Source of the DNA: Mycobacterium persicum
Lineage (GTDB): Bacteria > Actinomycetota > Actinomycetes > Mycobacteriales > Mycobacteriaceae
DNA length: 39,514 nt
Direction of reading: 5' to 3'
NCBI RefSeq assembly: GCF_002086675.1
Contig: NZ_MVIF01000050.1
Coordinates: 1-39,514, forward strand
The translations under genes and the position numbers were made by a program. Below are positions 23,612-30,317 of this stretch, one piece after another. The notes under the pieces are model-generated. The model ran no database searches, was not told where the DNA came from, and saw nothing but the letters and a program-made list of their open reading frames with translations. Position 1 is the stretch's first letter. Every line of letters starts with the position of its first letter.

Positions 23612-23618
23612 GGATGTC

Positions 23619-24779
23619 ATGCGGATTTTGGTCACCGGCGCCACCGGCTACGTCGGATCGCGTCTCGTAACAGCGCTGCTCGCCGACGGCCACGAAGTCC
23701 TGGCCGCCAGCCGGAGCCTGGCCCGGCTGCGACGGTTGGGCTGGTTCGACGACGTGACACCGGTGCTGCTGGACGCCTCCGACCCCGCGTCGGCGCACGC
23801 GGCGATGACCGCCGCCGGTCAGGTCGACGTGGTCTATTACCTGGTCCACGGAATCGGTCAGCCCGGCTTCCGCGACAGCGACAACGCCGCGGCCGCCAAC
23901 GTGGCCGTCGCCGCCCGCGCTGCCGGAGTGCGGCGCATCGTCTACCTGGGCGGCTTCGTGCCCGAGGCCCCGGAAAACGAGGCGTTGTCTCAGCACCTGA
24001 CCAGCAGGGCCGAAGTGGCCACGGCTCTGGCCGTGCAGGACGGCCCGGAACTGGTATGGCTGGGCGCCGCGATCATCATCGGCGCCGGTTCGACGTCGTT
24101 CGAGATGTTGCGCTATGTCGGGGACCGCTTCCCGGTCCTGCCGATGCCGAACTGGATGGACAATCCGATCGACCCGATCTCCGTTCGAGACGTGCTGCAT
24201 TACCTGGTCGCCGCGGCCGACACCGACCGGGTACCGGCGGGCTCCTACGACATCTGCGGCCCCGACACCACGTCCTACCGGCGGCTGCTCGAGGCATATG
24301 CCCGCATGTGCGGCAGATGGCACGCGGCGGTGCCGGTGGGCAGCCGGCTCGACACCGCGACAGCGTCACGCATCACGGCGGCCGCGCTGCCCATTCCGCC
24401 GGGCCTGGCCGCAGACCTGGTCGAATCACTGGATCACCCGATGCGGGCCTCGGCCAGCGGCCGGCGAGACTGGGTGCCCGATCCGCCGGGCGGTTTGCTC
24501 GGCATCGAGGATGCCCTCGCGCTGGCCCTGGCCGACGGCCCGCATGCGCCGCCGGCTCCGGTCAATGCGCTGGCCGATCCGCATCGCCTCGCCGATACCG
24601 ACCCCTCCTGGGCCGGTGGTGATGCGTTGCGCATCCGGCGGCTCGCCTGTGCGGTGACACCGCCCGTCGCACGACCCACGCTGCGGCTGCTCAATGTCGT
24701 CCCCGGCCCGCTTGCCGGCGCGCTGCGAACTAGTCTGGACATCCTCATCACCCTGACTCCGAAAGTTCTGTTCGTATGA
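23619..24779 (+). CDS. NAD(P)-binding epimerase-like protein (atypical SDR)
   Basis: A 386-residue protein starting with the Rossmann motif VTGATGYVG (about residues 5-13), then VDVVYYLVHGIG near 70, GVRRIVYLGGF near 105, an SFEMLRY segment and PISVRDVLHYLVAAAD near 190. These are signatures of NmrA-like or atypical SDR proteins that bind NAD(P) and may reduce or isomerise bound metabolites, or act as sensors. The C-terminal ~100 residues are less conserved. It is a paralogue of the gene at 25498-26880 in sequence and order of motifs, but without that protein's added C-terminal domain. Its stop shares ATGA with the CPBP protease gene. The substrate is unknown. Confidence 0.82.
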   Translation: MRILVTGATGYVGSRLVTALLADGHEVLAASRSLARLRRLGWFDDVTPVLLDASDPASAHAAMTAAGQVDVVYYLVHGIGQPGFRDSDNAAAANVAVAARAAGVRRIVYLGGFVPEAPENEALSQHLTSRAEVATALAVQDGPELVWLGAAIIIGAGSTSFEMLRYVGDRFPVLPMPNWMDNPIDPISVRDVLHYLVAAADTDRVPAGSYDICGPDTTSYRRLLEAYARMCGRWHAAVPVGSRLDTATASRITAAALPIPPGLAADLVESLDHPMRASASGRRDWVPDPPGGLLGIEDALALALADGPHAPPAPVNALADPHRLADTDPSWAGGDALRIRRLACAVTPPVARPTLRLLNVVPGPLAGALRTSLDILITLTPKVLFV

Positions 24780-25492
24780 GCCAGTCCACCGCACCCCGCC
24801 CCCGGGCGATCCACGACCTTCGCCGCGCGATGACCAATGTCGCAGTGCCGCACCACGAGTCACCCAAGGTGGTGCTGCGCCGGCGCATCGTGGTCGGCGT
24901 GGTGCTGCTGATCGGGGCGGCGGTGCTGGGGCTGTCGATGAGTCGCCGGCCCGGGGAGGCAACGTTTCACTGGCTGACCCTGGCTCTGGCCGTGGTATGG
25001 GCCGTCGGGGCGCTGGCGTCGGGACCGTTGCATCTCGGCGGCATCTGCTGGCGGGGGCGCAACCAGCGCCCGGTGATCACCGGGACCACGGTGGGGCTGG
25101 TTCTTGGTGGCGTGTTTGTCCTGGGCGGTTTGGTCACCCGGGAAATCCCGGCCGTGTCCGACCTGACGGTCCGCGTCCTGCGATTTGCCGAGCACGGATC
25201 TGTGCTGGTGGTGCTGATCACCCTGATCAACGGCGTCGCCGAGGAGATGTTCTTCCGCGGCTCGCTCTACACCGCCTTGGGCCGGTTCTATCCGGCACTG
25301 CTGTCCACCCTTGTCTACGTTGCCGCCATCATGGCCACCGGCAACCCGATGCTCGGATTCGCCGCGGTCATCCTGGGAACGGTGTGTGCGTGGGAGCGGC
25401 GTTTCACCGGCGGTGTGCTGGCACCGGTCCTGACCCATGTCGTATGGGGCCTGATCATGGTGCTCGCGTTGCCGCCGTTGTTCGGCGTCTAG
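24776..25492 (+). CDS. CPBP family intramembrane metalloprotease
   Basis: A 238-residue membrane protein with about six hydrophobic segments. Motif 1 of CPBP (Abi/CAAX-processing) proteases is seen as EEMFFRG around residue 156, and the second motif is the His in PVLTHVVWGLI near the C-terminus. Members cleave prenylated or membrane substrates, or protect against bacteriocins. A basic amphipathic N-terminus precedes the first TM segment. It overlaps the upstream NAD(P)-binding gene by ATGA, so the two are co-expressed. It ends 5 nt before the end of the convergent paralogue. The substrate is unknown. Confidence 0.88.
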   Translation: MSQSTAPRPRAIHDLRRAMTNVAVPHHESPKVVLRRRIVVGVVLLIGAAVLGLSMSRRPGEATFHWLTLALAVVWAVGALASGPLHLGGICWRGRNQRPVITGTTVGLVLGGVFVLGGLVTREIPAVSDLTVRVLRFAEHGSVLVVLITLINGVAEEMFFRGSLYTALGRFYPALLSTLVYVAAIMATGNPMLGFAAVILGTVCAWERRFTGGVLAPVLTHVVWGLIMVLALPPLFGV

Positions 25493-25497
25493 ATCTC

Positions 25498-26880
25498 CTA
25501 CCCGGCCGACGCGATGATGTCATGCGCCAACGCGCGCAGCGCGGCGGTGTAGAGCGGCCGCAGCATCGACCAGGACAACCGCCCCGGAATGCCGCGGGGA
25601 AAGACAATCGCCCGCTGCGTGTACCTGCTGCCGTCGGTTCGCCGGGGCGTGACCGTGATTTCCAGCCACGTCGGCCCGGGAAACCGGGTGGCCGCGGCCA
25701 GCCGCAATGTGGTCGCGTTGCGTTCTGCCACCGTCCACCGCCGCGGCGAGCGCCGGCGCCGCGGCACCAACGCCAGTGAGTACCACCGGCCACTGTTGGC
25801 GGCGTTGTGAGTGGATGCCCAGATGTCCTCGGGTCCGGCGGTGGTCACTGCGGTGCGGACGTCGGTGTAGACGATTTCGCCGGCCCACTTAGGGTCGCTG
25901 GGCAGCAGATCAGCGGGCTCGGGGTGCGGCGAGTCCCAGGTCGCGTCCGGCAGTCCGTGGGCCGCGCGCGCGAGCGCCAACGCAACGGCCTGGCGGTACC
26001 CGGTCAGCCCGCCCGGTGGCGGCGCGACGAGGGTGTCGATATCCGAGTTGCGCATCACCGCATCGCATTCCAGCGACTCGATCAACGGGCGCGCCAGGCC
26101 GGACGGGATCGGCGTCACCGTGCCGACCCAGAGGCTGGCAATGCGCGGCGTCAGAAACGGCAACACCAACAGGTAGCGCCGGTGCAGTCCGGCTACCTCG
26201 GCATAGATCCGCATCATGTCGCCGTACTCCAAGACGTCGGGACCGCCGATGTCCCAGGTCCGAGATGACGGCAGCTCCACCGTGGCCGCCGCGACCAGGT
26301 AGTACAGCACGTCCCGAACGGCGATCGGCTGGATTCGGTTGTGCACCCACTTCGGCGTGGTCATCACCGGCAACCGGTCGGTGAGGTGCCTGATCATTTC
26401 GAACGACGCCGATCCCGATCCGACCACCACGCCGGCTTGCAGTACGACGGTCTCGATACCGGATTCGATCAGAGCCTCGCCGACCGCTTTGCGCGACTCG
26501 AGGTGGGGCGAGAGGTTGCGTCCGTCGGGGTGTAGACCGCCGAGGTACACCACGCGCCGCACTCCGGCTCGTCGCGCCGCTTCCACGACGTTGCGCACGG
26601 CCCTGGTTTCCTCGATGGCGAAGTTCTTGGCGGTGCCCATCGAATGGACCAGGTAATACACCACCTGGACCCCGTCGAAAGCTGCGACGAGCGAATCGAC
26701 GTCACCGAGGTCGCCCCGGGCCACCTCGGCCCGGTCCCGCCACGGCACGTCCGCGAGCTTGTTCGGGTCGCGGGCCAACGCCCGAACTCGATGGCCCTCG
26801 TTCAGCAGGCGCGGCACCAGTCGGGCACCGATATAGCCGGTCGCTCCCGTAACGAGGCAGTTGACCTGTCCACTCGACAA
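25498..26880 (-). CDS. NAD(P)-binding protein with C-terminal DUF2867-like domain
   Basis: A 460-residue protein. The N-terminal Rossmann domain (VTGATGYIG near residue 10, VQVVYYLVHSMG, GVRRVVYLGGLHPDG, PIAVRDVLYYLVAAAT) is followed from about residue 310 by a DUF2867-like domain (KWAGEIVYTDVRTAV, SGRWYSLALVPRRR, TWLEITVTP, GRLSWSMLRPLYTAALRALAHDI). I place the start at TTG 26880 because GGAG lies 6 nt upstream and the Rossmann strand begins at once; longer frames give basic, low-complexity sequence. It is a paralogue of the 23619 gene, facing it across the CPBP gene. Such proteins are annotated as SDR oxidoreductases; the reaction is unknown. Confidence 0.82.
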   Translation of the reverse strand: MSSGQVNCLVTGATGYIGARLVPRLLNEGHRVRALARDPNKLADVPWRDRAEVARGDLGDVDSLVAAFDGVQVVYYLVHSMGTAKNFAIEETRAVRNVVEAARRAGVRRVVYLGGLHPDGRNLSPHLESRKAVGEALIESGIETVVLQAGVVVGSGSASFEMIRHLTDRLPVMTTPKWVHNRIQPIAVRDVLYYLVAAATVELPSSRTWDIGGPDVLEYGDMMRIYAEVAGLHRRYLLVLPFLTPRIASLWVGTVTPIPSGLARPLIESLECDAVMRNSDIDTLVAPPPGGLTGYRQAVALALARAAHGLPDATWDSPHPEPADLLPSDPKWAGEIVYTDVRTAVTTAGPEDIWASTHNAANSGRWYSLALVPRRRRSPRRWTVAERNATTLRLAAATRFPGPTWLEITVTPRRTDGSRYTQRAIVFPRGIPGRLSWSMLRPLYTAALRALAHDIIASAG

Positions 26881-26992
26881 TGCGATCTCCGGGGGTCTTT
26901 TTCGTTGTTCACCGTTATTCGGAGCCGCCGCCGCCAAGGATTGCCGCTTCGTCCCGGAGTCGAGAGGCCGCCGCGTCCGGCGCACTCGGCAA

Positions 26993-27802
26993 TCAGAGGT
27001 CGGTGAACGTCGGTGTGCGGCGCTGCTGGAATGCCCGTGCGCCCTCGGCGAAGTCGGGTGATCGCAACAGCATCGACTGCCCCGTGAACTCCCGTTCGAG
27101 GGCGTGGTCCAACTCGGTAAGAGTGGCCGCGTTGATCGCGTCCTTGGTCTTGGCGAACGCGACCGCCGGGCCCGCAAGTAACCTCGAAATGACTTGGTCC
27201 ACTTCCCTTTCGAAGTGCTCGGCCGGATAGACCGCGCTCACCAGGCCCCACGACAGCGCCTCGGCGGCCGGCAATCGCTCCGCCAACAGCGCCATCCGCA
27301 TCGCCCGGATGCGGCCGGCCGCGGCGGCCACCAACGCCGATGCGCCGCCGTCGGGCATCAACCCGATTTTGGTGAACGCCAACATGAAAAATGCTTCGTC
27401 GGAAGCCAATACGAGGTCACACGCCAGGGCAAGCGAAACCCCGACCCCGGCGGCCGGGCCCGGTACCACGGCGACCACCGGATGCGGCAGCGCCGTGATG
27501 GCCCGGATCGCCCGGTTGATCTCCGCGATGGTTTCGGTGCGGGACTTGCCGCGGACCACATCCTCGGCGCTCATCCCGGCCCCGGAACTGAAGCCGCGGC
27601 CCCTGCCGCCCAAGCGCACCACCCGTACCCGCCGATCGGTGGCCGCGCGCTCCATCGCATCGGCAATGCCCGCCAGCACCGCTGCCGTCAGGGAATTCAG
27701 CGTCGCCGGCCGGTCGATGGTCACCGACAGCACACCGTCGGCCAGCTTGACGTCAAGTCCCGCGACTGGCGCCAGCGTGTCGATCCCGTCCTGCGGCGGC
27801 AT
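26993..27802 (-). CDS. Enoyl-CoA hydratase/isomerase, EchA10-like
   Basis: A 269-residue crotonase: SVTIDRPATLNSLTAAV near residue 30, oxyanion-hole segment GFSSGAGMSAEDV near 77, PGPAAGVGVSLALACDLVLA near 115, then FTKIGLMPDGG. The Glu/Asp pair of classical hydratases is not obvious, so it may be an isomerase-type member. It lies back-to-back with mcr, and by position corresponds to echA10 (Rv1142c). ATG 27802 is 7 nt downstream of a -10 box (TAGGGT on the minus strand), i.e. leaderless; longer starts lack family residues. Probable role is the metabolism of branched acyl-CoAs together with the racemase. Confidence 0.88.
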   Translation of the reverse strand: MPPQDGIDTLAPVAGLDVKLADGVLSVTIDRPATLNSLTAAVLAGIADAMERAATDRRVRVVRLGGRGRGFSSGAGMSAEDVVRGKSRTETIAEINRAIRAITALPHPVVAVVPGPAAGVGVSLALACDLVLASDEAFFMLAFTKIGLMPDGGASALVAAAAGRIRAMRMALLAERLPAAEALSWGLVSAVYPAEHFEREVDQVISRLLAGPAVAFAKTKDAINAATLTELDHALEREFTGQSMLLRSPDFAEGARAFQQRRTPTFTDL

Positions 27803-27809
27803 GGGCCTC

Positions 27810-27815
27810 ACCCTA
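27810..27815 (-). promoter_or_regulatory. -10 box TAGGGT, leaderless start of the echA10-like gene
   Basis: On the minus strand TAGGGT ends 7 nt before ATG 27802, matching the leaderless spacing seen elsewhere in the window. Confidence 0.45.
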
Positions 27816-27904
27816 TGCGACCCTGAGCGACCGGAATGCAGGGCTGTCGCGGCCGGCTGCAAAGATGCGAACGACGTCACCGCAGACGAAAGGTCGGTAG
27901 ATCA

Positions 27905-28993
27905 ATGGCAGGACCGCTGAACGGATTACGAGTTGTGGAGCTGGCGGGGATCGGGCCGGGTCCGCATGCCGCGATGATCCTGGGGGATCTGGGTGCCGAC
28001 GTGGTGCGTATCGACCGCCCGTCGGCTGCTGCCGGCGGCGGCACAGCCAACGACGCCATGCTGCGCAGCCGGCGCATCGTCACCGCCGACCTGAAGTCCG
28101 ATCGGGGACGCGAACTCGTCCTCAAACTCGTCGCCAAGGCCGACGTGCTGATCGAGGGTTACCGCCCCGGCGTCGCCGAGCGGCTGGGTCTGGGCCCCGA
28201 AGACTGCGCCAAAGTCAACGACCGGCTGGTCTACGCCCGGATGACCGGCTGGGGTCAGACCGGGCCGCGCAGCCAGCAGGCCGGTCACGACATCAACTAC
28301 ATCTCGCTGAACGGCATCCTGCATGCCATCGGCCGGGTCGACGAACGGCCGGTGCCGCCGCTGAACCTGGTCGGCGACTTCGGCGGCGGTTCGATGTTCC
28401 TGCTGGTCGGCATCCTGGCCGCGCTGTGGGAGCGCCAGAGCTCCGGCAAAGGTCAGGTCATCGACGCGGCGATGGTCGACGGCTCCAGCGTGCTGGTGCA
28501 GATGATGTGGGCGATGCGCGCCACCGGCATGTGGACCGATGTGCGGGGCACCAACATGCTCGACGGCGGCGCGCCCTACTACGACACCTACGAGTGCGCC
28601 GACGGCCGCTATGTCGCCGTGGGTGCCATCGAGCCGCAGTTCTATGCCGCCATGCTGGCGGGGCTGGGTCTGGACGCAGCCGACTTGCCACCGCAGAACG
28701 ACGTGACCCGGTGGCCCGAACTGCGGGCGGTGTTGACCGACGCGTTCGGCCGGCACGACCGTGACCACTGGGCCAAGGTGTTCGCCGACTCCGATGCCTG
28801 CGTGACGCCGGTGCTGGTGTTCGGCGAGGTGCAGACCGAGCCGCACATCGCCGAGCGGAACACCTTCTACGAGGTGAACGGCGGCCTGCAGCCGCGACCG
28901 GCGCCGCGGTTCTCGCGCACCGTGCCGGATCAACCGCGGCCGCCGGTGGCGCCGGCGACCGGCATGGACGCGGTTCTCGAGGACTGGGTATAG
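27905..28993 (+). CDS. mcr: Alpha-methylacyl-CoA racemase (CaiB/BaiF CoA-transferase family III)
   Basis: A 362-residue protein closely resembling the structurally characterised M. tuberculosis MCR (Rv1143). It interconverts (2R)- and (2S)-2-methylacyl-CoA, needed before beta-oxidation of branched chains such as the cholesterol side chain. Catalytic residues are recognisable as His128 (AGHDINY), Asp158 (LVGDFGGG) and Glu243 (GAIEPQF), each offset by +2 from the H126/D156/E241 set of the M. tuberculosis enzyme because of a 2-residue insertion in a Gly/Ala loop near residue 45. ATG 27905 follows GAAAGG. Neighbours EchA10-like (divergent) and an SDR (downstream) agree with the M. tuberculosis order. 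Confidence 0.96.
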   Translation: MAGPLNGLRVVELAGIGPGPHAAMILGDLGADVVRIDRPSAAAGGGTANDAMLRSRRIVTADLKSDRGRELVLKLVAKADVLIEGYRPGVAERLGLGPEDCAKVNDRLVYARMTGWGQTGPRSQQAGHDINYISLNGILHAIGRVDERPVPPLNLVGDFGGGSMFLLVGILAALWERQSSGKGQVIDAAMVDGSSVLVQMMWAMRATGMWTDVRGTNMLDGGAPYYDTYECADGRYVAVGAIEPQFYAAMLAGLGLDAADLPPQNDVTRWPELRAVLTDAFGRHDRDHWAKVFADSDACVTPVLVFGEVQTEPHIAERNTFYEVNGGLQPRPAPRFSRTVPDQPRPPVAPATGMDAVLEDWV

Positions 28994-28994
28994 T

Positions 28995-29016
28995 CCCGAC
29001 CAACCGGTAGGTCGGG
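28995..29016. promoter_or_regulatory. Intercistronic hairpin CCCGACC-8 nt-GGTCGGG
   Basis: Perfect 7-bp arms with an 8-nt loop begin 2 nt after the mcr stop and end 20 nt before the SDR start. It could attenuate read-through, stabilise the mcr mRNA end, or serve as an operator. Confidence 0.4.
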
Positions 29017-29036
29017 TGCTCAACGAAAGGACTCGC

Positions 29037-29789
29037 ATGGAAATCAGGGACGCCGTGGCCGTCGTTACCGGGGGCGCATCAGGACTGGGACTGGCCACCA
29101 CCAAGCGGCTGCTGGACGCGGGAGCGCAGGTGGTGGCGTTGGACCTCAAAGGCGACGACGTGGTGGCCCAGCTCGGCGATCGCGCGCGGTTCGCGCAGGC
29201 CGACGTGACCGACGAGGCCGCCGTGAGCGCTGCGCTGGATCTGGCGGAATCGCTGGGGCCGTTGCGTATCGTCGTCAACTGCGCCGGCACCGGTAACGCG
29301 GTGCGGGTGCTGGGCCGCGACGGTGTTTTCCCGCTGGCTGCCTTCCGCAAGATCGTGGACATTAACCTGGTCGGCACCTTCAACGTGCTGCGGCTGGGCG
29401 CCGAGCGGATGGCCAAGACGGAGCCGATCGGGGAAGAGCGCGGCGTCATCATCAACACCGCGTCGGTGGCGGCGTTCGACGGCCAGATCGGACAGGCCGC
29501 CTACTCGGCGTCCAAGGGCGGCGTGGTCGGCATGACCCTGCCGGTCGCGCGCGACCTGGCCAGCCATCTGATCCGGGTGATGACGATCGCGCCCGGCCTC
29601 TTCGACACCCCGCTGCTGGCCGGTCTACCCGAACCGGCTCGGGAGTCGCTGGGCAAGCAGGTGCCGCATCCGTCGCGTCTGGGCAACCCCGATGAATACG
29701 GGGCGCTGGCCGTGCACATCATCGAAAACCCAATGCTCAACGGCGAAGTCATCCGTCTGGACGGCGCGATCCGGATGGCGCCGCGTTAA
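29037..29789 (+). CDS. Short-chain dehydrogenase, HSD10 / 3-hydroxyacyl-CoA type (Rv1144-like)
   Basis: A 250-residue SDR: TGGASGLGLAT near residue 11, DLKGDD at the nucleotide selectivity position (an Asp favours NAD), VVNCAGTGNA near 85, and catalytic Ser (NTASVAAFDGQ) and Tyr-Lys (YSASKGG) at about 150-167. The sequence resembles 17-beta-HSD10-type 3-hydroxyacyl-CoA dehydrogenases (VGTFNVLRL, PHPSRLG). It would oxidise the hydroxyl of a branched 3-hydroxyacyl-CoA. ATG 29037 has AAAGGA 6 nt upstream. It follows mcr by 43 nt, separated by a hairpin, and is closed by a strong terminator hairpin. Confidence 0.92.
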   Translation: MEIRDAVAVVTGGASGLGLATTKRLLDAGAQVVALDLKGDDVVAQLGDRARFAQADVTDEAAVSAALDLAESLGPLRIVVNCAGTGNAVRVLGRDGVFPLAAFRKIVDINLVGTFNVLRLGAERMAKTEPIGEERGVIINTASVAAFDGQIGQAAYSASKGGVVGMTLPVARDLASHLIRVMTIAPGLFDTPLLAGLPEPARESLGKQVPHPSRLGNPDEYGALAVHIIENPMLNGEVIRLDGAIRMAPR

Positions 29790-29806
29790 CCGCCGGAAAC
29801 GGAAAA

Positions 29807-29826
29807 CCCCCCGCAATCGCGGGGGG
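29807..29826 (+). terminator. Strong hairpin terminator after the SDR
   Basis: CCCCCCGC-AATC-GCGGGGGG: perfect 8-bp GC arms and 4-nt loop, 17 nt after the SDR stop. No U-tract follows. It is the strongest stem I noticed in the window and fits the end of the mcr-SDR unit. Confidence 0.75.
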
Positions 29827-29921
29827 CTCACGTAGGGGAAAAGCATTCAGTTATCGACGAAACCATCTACTGATGGCAGGTTCGGCAATGAGTAGCCGTG
29901 CAAGCATGCCCATGGTGTGCC

Positions 29922-30053
29922 TCAGCTTGCCGTAGGCAGCGGGTGCCAGTCTTCGAACTGCTCCGAGGTCTCGCCTTCCACCAGCATGTCGCCGTGGTAG
30001 AGAGCCTCGAAGTCGGCTTTGATGACGTCGGCACTCGAGTCGTCGATCCACAT
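29922..30053 (-). CDS. Small ORF, 43 residues, unknown
   Basis: An open frame from ATG 30053 encodes 43 residues beginning MWIDDSSADVIKADFEALYH and ending PLPTAS. It is acidic (about twelve Asp/Glu), shows GC-rich third positions (GAC, GTC, ATC, GCC, TTC) as expected for mycobacterial coding DNA, and has no TM segment. I see no good RBS. A second short frame, 29851-29913 on the same strand (MGMLARLLIAEPAISRWFRR), starts 9 nt after it and is amphipathic or hydrophobic. The pair could be a two-peptide unit or a frameshifted relic of one gene. No family is recognised. Confidence 0.45.
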   Translation of the reverse strand: MWIDDSSADVIKADFEALYHGDMLVEGETSEQFEDWHPLPTAS

Positions 30054-30228
30054 GTCACTGAGCGTAGGAGTCACCCTTAAGGAATCGCTGAGTCACGATT
30101 CGGAAAATGGTGGCAATTCTTACCCGTGGGTAGGGTGCGCGTCCGGGGTAGGAACGCCGTTCAGGCGGTGCTTTCGCCTACCGGTGAACCGTAGCGGTAC
30201 CCAGGTTCGTGAGTAGGGCAGGCGTTGT

Positions 30229-30263
30229 TTGACGCCTGTAAGTTATCGCTGATAAGTTACCGC
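30229..30263 (+). promoter_or_regulatory. Predicted mmpL13 promoter with overlapping operator repeats
   Basis: -35 TTGACG (30229-30234) and -10 TAAGTT (30253-30258) are 18 nt apart. Two direct repeats TAAGTTAYCGC (30239-30249, 30253-30263; period 14) and the inverted repeat TTATC-GCT-GATAA (30243-30255) overlap the spacer and -10. This is a plausible site for the TetR regulator encoded two genes downstream in the same unit. Confidence 0.45.
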
Positions 30264-30317
30264 GGATACGGTGGGCCGCTCGGGGACGGCCGGCGCCGGC
30301 GCCGGAGGGGACGCATC

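Noticed and set aside
26884..27177. N-terminal extension of the 460-residue SDR by 99 codons
   Set aside because: The residues are basic, low complexity and overlap the hydratase gene on the same strand; the TTG start has a good RBS.
29898..30216. Plus-strand frames of 60-65 codons before mmpL13
   Set aside because: They run opposite the better-supported 43-codon frame or lack coding bias.
30225..30317. 31-codon N-terminal extension of MmpL13
   Set aside because: It covers the predicted promoter and operator, is not family-like, and the ATG at 30318 has a good RBS.
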